From positions 124,001 to 188,000 of the forward strand of contig QPMI01000535.1 in the NCBI GenBank assembly GCA_004431415.1: a stretch of 64,000 nt of DNA, given 5' to 3'. A program made the position numbers and the translations under genes. The notes below the pieces were generated by a model that had not been told where the DNA came from, searched no databases, and was given only the letters and a program-made list of their open reading frames with translations. The DNA is from Cyanophora paradoxa (taxonomy: Eukaryota; Glaucocystophyceae; Cyanophorales; Cyanophoraceae). Shown piece after piece: positions 1-10,400 of the stretch. Position 1 is the stretch's first letter. The number at the start of each line of letters is the position of its first letter.

Positions 1-3000
1 CCCGTACCCCTCGTCTCCCTCGGCGTCTCCTCCTCCGTCGGTCCGGCCCTGTACCCCCTCCGCCTCCCCCTCCCCCGTCTTCGCCTCTCATACCCCCCGC
101 AGCCTCCGCCCCCGCGGGCCAGTACGTCTTCTCGTGGTCCCAGGACGCCGGAGCTGCCGTACCCCCCTCGGCCTTCTCCGGCGCCTCTACCCCCGTGTTC
201 AACGTCTCGGGCGAGGCCCTCGCACCCGGGAGCTACACCTTCACGCTGACGGCCTTCGAGCCGGCCGCCGGCCGCTCCCGCTCCTTCCCCTTCCTCCTCG
301 TCGTTTCCATCGCGCCCAGTGCGCCGTACCCCCTGCCCCATCACCCCCCGCCCCGTCTTACCTTCCTGCAGTCCCCCTGCGGATCCCGGGCGGAGCCGCC
401 GTCACCATTTCGCTCTCGGTCAGCGTCGGCGTGAGCGTGAACGTCGGGCTGACGGCGCCGGCCGCCCCAGCGGCGCCGGCTTCGACGCCGGCTCTGCGGC
501 CCGGCCAGACGGTCCCCTTCGACCTCACGGGGCTCCCCGACCTCTCCCCGTACGCCTCCGTCGCGCCCTTCGTCTTCCGGTTCGAGTCCCGCCGGGCCCC
601 TTTCCATGCCGACGCTCCGGATCCAGCCCCTGAGGCCTCGCAGGTACACGGCCGGGCTCTACCGCGCCTCGTCCAACGCCTACGTCACGGTGCGATGTAC
701 CCCCGTCGAGCTTTTCCCCCCCGGCCTTTCGCTAACGCCCGGCCAGAACGTGACGGTGATCGCGGAGGCGCTGCCGCGGAACGGGCGGGCGGCGCTCGTG
801 CTGCCCGGGGCGGCCTACGTACCCCCCACCGACGAGCTCTTCTACATCCGCCTCGAGGCGAGTGCTTGTCTTAAGAGGGAAGCGAGGCCTGGAGCGCCTG
901 CCCTTATTATATCGTTTAACGCCCGTTTGATAAGACCATCTTATCGCTCAGAGGATCTACATATGATTGGTCTAAAATCAATAGGGGGGCAAGGCCTGGA
1001 GCGCCCGCCGCTCACTTTCGGCCGTCTCTCCGCGCAGCTGCGGGGGCGGGACGACGTCGTCTCCGTGCCCCTCGCCCGCAGCCACAGCCGCCGCGCCGCC
1101 CTCCAGGCCCCCGTGCTCCGCTTTCGTTTCTGCCCTTCTCTTCCGGGCTCGCCTGAGGGGGCCGGCCGCGCATACGCAGCCGGCGGGCTTCGCCGCCGTG
1201 ATCGCGTCGGGCCAGAGCGGCCCCTTCCGCCTCCTCACCTTCAAGGGCGGTGCGGACCTCTGTCCTCTTCTGTCTTTCGAAGGCGGCTCACCGCGCGCGT
1301 GCGCGCCCCGCCGGCGGCAGACTCGGCGCGGGCGGAGCAGGCCGGCTTCTGCGTGACGATCTTCAGCGGTGCGCGCGCGCTCGAATCCCGCGTCGCCCTC
1401 AGCCGGCTCGAGTAAAAGTCGCCGCAGCGGCCTCGGCGGGTATCGCCGTCCTGACGGACGCCGCGGTCGCCCTCGCCGGCGCGGGGGCCGGTCCCTACGG
1501 CTTCGGGCCCGCCGCCGCCGCTGCCGCCGGCGCCGGCGCGGCCGGCCTCGGCGCGGCCCCGTGGTCCCTCGGGGCTGCCTCCGCCTCAGCCGCCTCCGCC
1601 GCCGCCTCTTCGGCCCTCCCCCGGGTCCGCTCCTTCGAATTTGCCTCCTCCTCCTTCTCGCCCGTCCCGCCCCGACGCCGTCGGCCCCGCCTCGCAGTTC
1701 GGCTTTGGCGCAAACCTCGCCGTCCGGAGCGCCCAGTTCACCTGTCCGCCCCGGGCCCCGCCCTCCCTTTGTCCTACCGCTTTAGCCGTTCTTGGTTGTT
1801 TACGCCTCCGCCCCGCCCCCCCCCCCCCCCCCCCCCGCGCAGACTTCTCGGCGTTCTACGGGGGCCAGCGGACGGCGTACCGCAACATGTCCGCCTCCCT
1901 CGAGTGGGCAAACCTCTACTTCCGCCGTGCGCCTGTAGCTAGAAGCCCTCCCTAAAGCTAGAAGGCTAGAGGCTTCTAACTACACCTCTAACTGTGGGAG
2001 GGTCGTCTAAATATTTGTAGGACTTCCTCTAACTTCCTATAGTTAGAGGGCTTCTAGCCGAGCGGGCCAATTGCAACCCGTATAGCTACTTCCGCCGTGC
2101 CCGCCCCGGCCCCCGCCCCCGCTCCCGTCCGCTCGCCCGCCCTCCCGCCGCTCCCTCACGCCCCGGTCCCCGCGGCAGTGCCGTGGGGCAGCAGCTGGGC
2201 GACGGACCGCGCCCCCGTGCGCCGCTCCCGGGCCGCCCTCGAGCTCACCGAGATCAGGTGATCCTGAGCACACCACCCCCCCCCCCCCCCCCCCCCCCCC
2301 CCCGCGCCGGCGCTGACGGCGGGGCGGGGCCCCCGGCAGCGCGAGGGAGGGGGCGGACTCGCCGAGCGAGCGCTTCAAGGAGAGCGCCTTCTGGAGCGGC
2401 GTCGCCCTCGCCGGGGTCCGCCCCCGCCCCGCCCCCCCCTCTCGTCTTCCTGCGGATTCCCGCCCTCGATCTAGAGTCCATAGAGTCGGCACAGCTCCCG
2501 CGCCGGCCCCTCCTCTCGTCCGGCCTCCTCGCGCCGGCCTCTTGAGCGCGGCCTCGCGATCGCGGCAGGCGGCGGTGCTGCAGCTGGCGGGCCTCGCCCT
2601 GTGGGACTGGAGCCGCCTCGCCCCCCGGCTGCCCCTCGTCGGCCCCAAGGTCCGCACCCGCCGGCCACACTCGCCACGTAGAGCGGCGCCGGCGCCGGCG
2701 CTGACGGGCTCCCCCGCGCTGCGGGGCAGGTGGAGAGGAAGCCCGTCGCGCTGCGGGCGCCCCGCCTCCAGGTCGTCGTCGTCAACACCGCCGTCCAGGG
2801 TGAGCCAAGAATTAAAGGGCTGCAGAAGAAGAGGGCTCTAGAAGGGGCGGGGTGAGACGAAGGGGGCGCGGGCCTCGCTTACGCTTGCTGCTCACCGCGG
2901 GGGGCGGCAGGGTTCCTCGTGGCGGCGGTGGCGACGGCGTACCTGCGCGGCAACTCCACCCAGGCCGCCATCGCCGCCTCGTGCGCCCGCCTCGCCCCCG

Positions 3001-5919
3001 CGACCCGTCGGAGCCACATGCATCTGACCGCGGGCCTTCCCCCCTGCAGGGCCGCCGTGGGCGCCGTCGCCCTCCTCGCGATGATCGCCGTCACGCAGTG
3101 CGCCCCGACGTCGACTTAGAATTCTGCCCCCTTCGATTCTATGAAGGCCCCGACGCCGACGCCGCGGCGCCCCCCTAGGCCTTCTAGACCTGCCCCCTTC
3201 GATTAAACATTCTAAGCCCTTGTACATGTTCGAATTCTGCCCGAGCCTTGTTCGATTCTTCTTCTTCTAAGGCCGGCGCGCAGCGTCCTTTTCGTCCAGC
3301 GCGCCGTCGTCTTCGAGCGCCTCCCGGTGCGCCCCGCCCTTCGATTCCTTCAAATTTGCAGAGGGCAAGGCAGAGGACCGAGCGCGCCCCGGTCCGACCC
3401 GCAGGAGCCGTCCTTCTCGGAGCGCGTGCAGGCGGTGCTGGACCGCTGGGCGGCACCCCCGCGGGCGGCCCCGCGGGCGGCCCCGCGGACCGCCCACCAA
3501 AAGGCTGCCGGGCCCGCGGCCGGCGCCGCCGGGGCCGACGCTCTGGCGGACCGCAACACCCTCTTCCCGAGCGCCTCCCGCAAGCCATCGCAGTGCGCCC
3601 GGCGCCTGCCGCGCACCCGGGCCGCGTCGATCGCCGACGCCCGCGCCCTTGCCCGCGCCCAGGGTCGTGGTGCACGTGGTGGTGGACGAGGACGACCCGG
3701 GCCCGTCGCCGGCCACCCCGCCCGAGAGCCCCCGCGCCCGCCGGCCCGCGTTGGACGAGGACGAGGAGGACGACGTGGAGCGCTACCGCACCCGATCCGC
3801 TGAGTTCGAGCCGGCGCAGCGGCCGCCGCCCAAGGCCCTCGAGCCTTACCAGCCGGAGCCGCGGGATGCGGGGCCGCGCCCGCGGGGGCCGGACTGCCTG
3901 GAGCGTGGCTGGGCGCGCGTCGTCGCCGCCTGGGACTGGCTCTCGGCAGTCGAGGGCCGCTGGATGGCCCGCCCCGCCCCGCCCCGCCCCTCCCCGCCCC
4001 GCCCCTCTCTCTTAGGCGCGCGTGTGAGCAGGTGAACGTTCCTCCGGAGGAGCGGGGCGGGGGCGGGGGCGAGGGCGGGGACGGAGGCCGCCCGCCCTTC
4101 TTCTCGCGGCACACCTTCTACTTCGCCTTCTCCTCCCTCTTCGCCGATTGCGTGCGCAGCGCCCCGGCCCCGGCCCCTCGTCGGCTCCTGTCGCTCTCGT
4201 GCCTTCTTCGTTAGCTACTATTTATAATTAAAAATTGAATCTGGAGCGCTGTGTCCCTGAGGCGCTCTTCCTCAGAGGCACGGCGGACTGGGCTTCCTCT
4301 TCGCCTTCTGGGACAGCATCCTCAAGAAGGTGCAGTGCCGCTCAGCGACTCGGGGCTCGGTGCGCGTCGACGTCTAACCGGACTTGCGCTCCGCGCACGT
4401 GCACGCAGGTCTTCACCGCGCTCGTCGTCGGCGTCATGAGTGCGTCGTCTCTTAAAGCTTGACGTCGAAGCCTCCTTTTCCGTTAAAATGCTCGCGCCTG
4501 GAATCAAATAAATGACTCCGGCCCGCCCGCCGCGCCGCAGCGACGGAGGAGAGCGGGTCGGCGCTGGCCACGGCGCAGGTCCCGTGCCGCCCGGCCCCCC
4601 CCCCCCCCCCCCCCCCGCCCCGGCCCTCGGCCTTGCATCTAATTATAACGGCGCCGGCGGCCCCGCCCCGCCCCGCCCCGCCCCGGCCCTGGCCTCGAGT
4701 CTGACGGCGCCGGGCGCGGCGGCCACAGACGTCGGCGGCGCTCGCCATCATCGGCTTCGAGCAGGCCTGGATCCTCCTCGGGCGGCCCCTCCGGTGCGCT
4801 AAATATAATATGAATTCACGGGGCGGGTCGGCCTGGTTTCAACCTTGCTGTGGGGCGGGCAGGGAGCGGGGCAGCAACCTCGTGCTCTTCCTCGTGAACG
4901 CCGCCGACGTCGCCATCATCGCCCTCCTCCGCCGCGTGCGCCCCACTGCGCCCCACTCGTTTCCAGCATTTACCTCGCTTTCTAGCCTGTCCACCCCCCT
5001 CTCTCCCCTCGCCTGCCCTCCGCGCCCCTCTCCCCTCTCTCCCTCCCAGCGCTGACCGGAGCCCGTGGGGGCCGGGGCGGGCGCGGCAGGCGTCGCTGCT
5101 GGCGGCGGAGGAGCCGGAGGCCTCGCGCCTCGTCGACGCCGCCGTCGGTGCCGCCGCCTCCTCCGACGCTTAAGCTTCCGCGCGCTGGCGCCTGCGCCTC
5201 TCAGCCTCGTCGGCGCAGCGGTGAACTTCGCGAAGAGCGGCTTCGTGCTTCTCGTGCAGCTCGTCGCCTCCTGGGCCACCCTCGCCGTCCGCCCCGCCCC
5301 GCTCCCCGCCGAGTCTGCTTGGCCGACTCTGCTCGAGCAGGCGCTGGTGTCGAACGCGGCGGCGCTCGTCCGCCCGCGCCGCGAGCCCCGCGCCGCGGCC
5401 CTCGGCGCGGCGGCCCCGGCGTGGGACCCCTACCCGATCGCAGGCTCAAAGCTTAAGGCCGCCCCGCCCCGGCCGCGGGCCCCGGCACCGGTGCTGCCGT
5501 CCTCGGAGGACGAGGTCGAGCCGGAGCGCCGGCGGGCGCCCTCCCTGGCGGCGCGGGAGGCGCAGCGGCGGGCCTCGGTCGCCCTGTCGAAGACGAGCGC
5601 GGCGGGGCGGCCGAACGCGAAGCCGGCGCCGAAGCCCGAGCCGCCCCGAAGGGCCTCCGCGCCTCGCCCCGCGCCCGCCGCGGCCCCGCCCGCCGGCTCG
5701 GGCGGCCGTGCGCCATGGCCGGCGCCGGCGCTGGCGCTAGGGCTGCCGTCGACGTCGGAGGGCCCGAGGGCGCCCCCGGGCCTCTCGGAGGCGCTGGCGG
5801 GCCGGCGGGCCGGCGCGGGCCCTGGTCAGGGGCCCGGGGCCGGCGAGGGGCGGCGCTGGGTGCGCGTGGTGGAGGACGACTACGTCTCCAGCTTCGCCAG
5901 CCGCTACTTCATCGTCTAG
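1..5919 (+). CDS. Large multi-pass membrane protein with REJ/PKD-like ectodomain (5' end outside window), multi-exon
   Basis: Many short exons read in one direction and end at a TAG at 5917-5919 (C-terminus ...SRYFIV). An early exon (about 118-310) encodes YVFSWSQD...FNVSGEALAPGSYTFTLTA, a beta-sandwich pattern typical of PKD/REJ (receptor for egg jelly) repeats; similar extracellular strands follow to about 870. From about 2.9 kb exons encode hydrophobic segments (FLVAAVATAYL, AVGAVALLAMIAV, FYFAFSSLFADC, GLGFLFAFWDSIL, VFTALVVGV, ALAIIGFEQAWILL, NLVLFLVNAADVAIIALL, FAKSGFVLLVQLVASW), so it is polytopic. An acidic linker (DEDEEDDVERY) lies at 3649-3860 and the tail (5450-5919) is Pro/Ala/Arg-rich, probably cytoplasmic. 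Introns usually open GTACCCC or GTGCGCC. It could be a polycystin/TRP-like channel or another REJ-bearing receptor; no pore motif or diagnostic transmembrane signature was recognised. Direction and 3' end are fairly secure, family is not. Confidence 0.6.
899..991. mobile_element. 93-bp AT-rich mini-insertion with 14-bp target-site duplication
   Basis: The 14-mer AGGCCTGGAGCGCC occurs at 885-898 and again at 992-1005, directly bounding an AT-rich 93-bp block in an otherwise very GC-rich gene. The block ends form an imperfect inverted repeat (TGCCC...TATT at the left, the complement of ...AATAGGGGGGCA at the right). It lies in the intron before the exon LRGRDDVVSVPLA. Structure is that of a very short non-autonomous insertion. 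No coding capacity. Confidence 0.6.
1816..1836 (+). repeat. Poly-C tract (C21) in an intron
   Basis: Uninterrupted run of 21 C just upstream of the acceptor GCGCAG that starts the exon DFSAFYGGQRTAYRN. It occupies the position of a pyrimidine tract, though C-only. Confidence 0.9.
1931..2085. mobile_element. 155-bp mini-insertion with 15-bp target-site duplication that duplicates a splice donor
   Basis: The 15-mer CTACTTCCGCCGTGC is present at 1916-1930 and 2086-2100, exactly flanking the 155-bp block. Inside are inverted copies of GCTAGAAGCCCTC (left about 1938, right complement about 2047-2060) and several smaller CTAGAAG/CTTCTAG units, so it can fold back. The exon ...EWANLYFR ends inside the repeated 15-mer, and the GT donor exists at 1927 (left copy) and 2097 (right copy). 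The acceptor is at 2177-2178, before PWGSSWATDRAPV. Splicing from the left donor removes the whole insert. Confidence 0.7.
2276..2303 (+). repeat. Poly-C tract (C28) in an intron
   Basis: Uninterrupted run of 28 C shortly after the donor GTGATCC that follows the exon ...RAALELTEI. Length is likely unstable and error-prone in sequencing. Confidence 0.9.
3139..3189. mobile_element. 51-bp mini-insertion or local duplication with 15-bp direct repeats
   Basis: CTGCCCCCTTCGATT is present at 3124-3138 and 3190-3204. The 51 bp between them start CTATGAAGGCC and end GGCCTTCTAGAC, a short imperfect inverted repeat. It sits in the intron that follows the exon ending LLAMIAVTQ and precedes VLFVQRAVVFERLP. 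A third diverged CTGCCC...TTCGATT copy lies near 3237-3257, so a plain tandem duplication is also possible. Confidence 0.4.
4595..4616 (+). repeat. Poly-C tract (C22) in an intron
   Basis: Uninterrupted run of 22 C in the intron after the exon ...ESGSALATAQ, followed by AT-rich sequence and a CCCCG-rich stretch before the next acceptor. Confidence 0.9.
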
Positions 5920-7497
5920 CTGTCGTCGCCTTATCGGAAGTTTAGATACATAAAATTATAAGTATTGTGTATACGTAGCTAAAGAGTGTTAATAAGTGCA
6001 CGATCTGGGTCCGAAGACCGGTGTCTTCCCCTCCGTGCAAGTCTTTCGGGGTGAGCGTAATTATAACTCAGTAACTCTTCACGTCAAGCTCACGTTTACA
6101 GCCTTCATGATCATCATATGAGCAGCCCTTGCTATGTATGAGTCGATTTAGATATGTGAAGAGTACTAGTGTGTAATGCAAATGATTACTGCAAGGGGGT
6201 TGTTGGTTAACGTTCAGTTTCTGACCGCTGTATAGGTACGATTAATATTGCCGCAACGACAACGTTGTTGGTCAACGTTGTTGGTACGATTGCCGCAGTG
6301 CGCTCTAGGGCGGAATGTGGATCGGCCGCGGTAATATAAAGGATAGCTATATATATAGACGACCTCACATGCACGTGCTCGCACGATCACTTGGTGGCAG
6401 CTTAATCGGAACGCTTCGACCAGGGTCGACGTCGAGATCAAGCTAGCCACCTTCCAGAAAAATTAAGTTTGTTAAGGCCGAAGCCTTCACAAACTTTGAT
6501 CTTTGCTATCCTAACGTCGCTGTCTTCGTGCGACGTGTACGTGCAGTGTATTCGAACGGAATTTCGAACCGTCAGATTCTCAGAATCTAAAACAGCCTCA
6601 AGCTTAAGCTTAAGCTTAAGTTTACATCCTACGTATACGAGCAGCGCATTTAATTTGAACACGATCCTAGCTGAACCAGCAGCGCATTTAATTCGAGCAC
6701 GCGCAGCTGAACAGCTGAACGGACGTCGACGTAAAATCTTAAGCTAAACATATATTATATGAACGTCAACGTCAAGCGGTCGCGAGAGCTTTGAGCTACC
6801 GCTGTTGAGAAATCTAAAAGTGTCCAGCTGAGCGACGAATTCGCACAAACAATCATCATCGGCCATTCTAACTACCCTAGTACAACTGGACTGAATCGAA
6901 CGACTTTGTATTTCGATTGCAATCCGAATATCTAAAGCGAACTGAGCGCGTCATCAATGGGTCGCCGTAATCGCTTCACTAGCTATATATATAGTACCTG
7001 TTGCTCATGAAATTCACTTAATCAGATTGGATTGCGAGTGATCAATCGAATCGCTGAAAGGCGTGAATTCGAATCAAAAGACCTAGAAGACTATCATTGG
7101 AACTACCAGTTAAACAAACAATGGCGTTACTACGCACACAGAACCCAGTGAGCTAAGCTCCAAAAACATCGAGGCAAAAAAACAACTTCTGCTTTCAAGC
7201 TGCTATCGCTGTGAAGAGAAAATGAAGCTGACGTCGCAATACGGCTAACACATTTCGGATTAAAAAACTAAAAAGACTTAAGAAGACGAACTAATGACTG
7301 AGCATGCGGCCAAAGATTGAATGAAGAGAATTTGGATCACGGGCACGCTAACGAGTTGTAAAATACATGCAGGCAATTGCAAGCTTTAATCACATAACGT
7401 TAACAGCGTCCATCATGGCAGACATAAAGAAGAACTGATAGCTCAAACTGGTCGAATTTTCGCATGCACCCTGGCTTGCTGCACCCTGGGGTGCACC
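5920..7497. other. AT-richer intergenic space between two convergent genes
   Basis: Base composition drops sharply after the TAG at 5917-5919. Only short unsupported frames occur. Simple repeats include a (GCTTAA)n block near 6600-6620 and TATATA runs near 6350 and 6985. A 20-bp direct repeat (GGCTTGCTGCACCCTGGGGT) at 7473-7492 and 7501-7520 straddles the stop codon of the minus-strand gene. No gene seen. Confidence 0.6.
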
Positions 7498-10400
7498 CTA
7501 GGCTTGCTGCACCCTGGGGTCGGCGGCGGGCTGCGACTGGCTGTCCTCGCGATCGAGCGTTCTCCAACGGGACCCGGACGTTCGTTGCGAACGCGAAGTG
7601 ACGCGGCCCACCGGCGACGAGCCCCGGGAGCCGTCCGGCGTCCCCGGGATGGAAACGGCCCCCGACCCGGCGCTCGCCCCCGCGGACGGCGCCGGCCGCA
7701 GACGGGTACCGGCGGCGTCAGCGTCTTCGACGTGCACGTCCAACGGCAGCGCTGAGAGCTGCGAAAGCGTACGCGTGGGCCGGGAGCCGAATCAAAGAAT
7801 TGTGCACGAGCGCGACTATATAGCTAGGCCTAGGCGACTGCGCATATGGCTTACGGAAAGAACGGATCTGGATGTTGTCGCTCTGGATACAGAATAGTCT
7901 GCCGCTGAAGGCGATTCCGAGTGCTCCATGGTGCCGGCGCGGTCACTGGGGGCCCTCCGGAACGGCCGCGGCCGCGCTTGCCGCCAGTCGCTCGCGGGCA
8001 CTTGCAGAGAAGGCTGCGAGACGTGTATATGCGGCATGCTTCTCGGCGCCCGAGCGCCGCCGTGGCCGCCCGCTTGCGGAAATTGGGGAGCGAAAGCGAC
8101 GCTCTCGGCCTCCAGCGCAGAAAAGGCACCGCCGTCCGATTGCCCATCGACAGTGGTCGCCGCCCCCGGAAGATCGCACTCGGATGGAGCGCCGACAACG
8201 TCGACGCCAGCCGCTGTAGAGTGCCTTCGACGACCGTCAACTGGCGCGTGCTGTCCGACCGAGGTGTGCTCGAGCTCGAGCTCGCCATCGCTGACCGCGC
8301 CCTCCGTTCGCCCGCGCCTGCCAGCCCAGCGCTGCGAGTGGCGTCGACGTCGGCACATGTACATGTGATTAATTGCAAATTAAAAGAATAGGCTGGTCAT
8401 GAAGCGGCACAAGTACGGACCGCTTCGGCTGTGGCGAACGTCAAGACCTTTCGGTTCCGCTTGCGTGCACGCTCTTGGTCCGCACGCTTTCTCCGCCGCT
8501 GAACGATGCGTTTACGCCATGGCAAACTCGGACAGCATTGACAAAATTCAGACGGCCGTACCTTCAGCCACTTCATGAAGTCAAGGTACCTCTCGAAGGG
8601 AGTTCCGATGTAGTCCTTCGCCGCGAACGCGAGCGCCCAGATGCCCGCGATAAACTCAAGCGGGCTCTGCGCAGGTGCACAAGTCGTGAACAAGACGTGC
8701 AAACTTCTTATCTTGCGATTGCGGGGCGCACGTTCTTTGTCTTCACGTCGACGAGCAGGTACGTCGGCGCGACGCTCATGTCGACGCGGACGGCGACCTC
8801 GTTCTGCGACTGCAGCTCGGGCCTGAATGTGGCGAGGCCCACCTCGGCGCCGGAGTTCTCCTCGTTCGGAACTGACGCTTTGTAGCGCGCGCGGCCCTCG
8901 TCGCTCTTGAAGTGGACCGCGTTCAGGGCAATCGGAACGGTGATCGGCCTCGGCCCGCGGAACGCCCGGCTGCGCGTCGACGTCGCGATCGAACCGTTGA
9001 TGGCGACATCGCCAGGCAGCTGCACGGAAATCGAAGCGCGATATTGTTTGCGGTGGTATAATTCATGATAAATGAAATCGTGTAAAATACCTGGATGGCG
9101 AACTGGAGTCCGAGCGAATAGGCCAGCGTCCGAGCCGTCGAAGCTCGTGTTGTGGGGCTCGTTCTCAGAGGCATTTCCGTAGAAATGTTCCATCTTGGCA
9201 CGAGCCGGAATTGTACGAAGGGATTGATCGTTTGAACGCTCGCGAATCTGCAGAGCGTCATCGCGCATTCGTAGTGAAACTAACACCTTTCATACCTGCA
9301 TCGTCTACAAAGCCAGCTGATGGAGCACGTCGTTCTGTCCGCTGTCTGCAGTGTCGCTACGCTCGAGGCGCCGGAGAAGCCCCCTGCAGTAACGAGGACG
9401 TCGTTGTAGCCGGACTCCCTGGCCTGGCACGGGCCGAGGTAGCCCCGCACTGCAACCGTAACCGCAAAGACGCCCTGGATGTTGCCGGCCGACGGGGAGG
9501 CGCCCGGCGTCAGAGCCTGCGACGGGTTCAGCGTGGTTCACATCATTCGCATCGCGCGGTGTCCCTGTCTTACTCACCGCGGTCACGTAGTAATTCGCGT
9601 GGACGTACTCCGTAACGGTAAAAGAGACCGCGAGAACCATCAGAACCGCCACGAGGACAGTCAGGAAGGCGCCGAGCAATGTGCGCGTCTCCGACTTGTC
9701 CTGTTTTTGACCATCATCATGATTATCATCATCCGATTCGTGCGCGAGGAAATGTAACCAGACGATCTGCGTGGTCAAGATAACTCGCTGTAAGCTATAG
9801 CTACAACGCAACAATGCACATGGAATGCAAGACGCAACCCTCTGTTTCCGTCCGGCGATAATATCGGAAGGTGGCGGGAATCGCAAGGACCGTTTTTGCT
9901 CGCGTGTCTCCCCGTCCCCACCCGACTGCTCGCCTGATCAGCGAAATGAAATTCCGCAAAATGAAAGGCCGGCTACCTGATTGGTAGAGACGGGAAAGTA
10001 GATATACACGAGAGCTCCGATTCCCACTGCGCGCGCATTAATATTGCGCATGCGCGCGGTTTGAGAGACACGAACTGAAGTGCAAACAAACATGTAAAGC
10101 CCAACGAACAGGGCATGCGCACCTGCGACAACCCCGCCGACCGCAATTCCGAGGATTCTCAGGTAAAGGTTGAATAGATAATCATTCTGCAGTCGGGTCA
10201 GATCCTGCCTTTAAGACTCACGCAAAGCTTAGCGCGTCAAAATCGCGGCGGACCACGGCGGCCTCGTCCTCGATCACGGGTTCGACGACGGTCGCGTTGA
10301 ACGCGCCGTAGAGGTAGGCCGAGGCCTCCGTCTGACTCGCTCCGGTCGGCGCCGACGCGTTCAACGAGGCCTGCCGCAGGCCCCGGCCGCGAGCTGCCCT

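Noticed and set aside
7921-8391. Plus-strand ORF of 156 codons
   Set aside because: The minus strand carries the cytoplasmic-tail exons of the receptor-like gene here, with matching phase-0 splice sites (GTAAGCC donor near 7848, acceptor near 7758).
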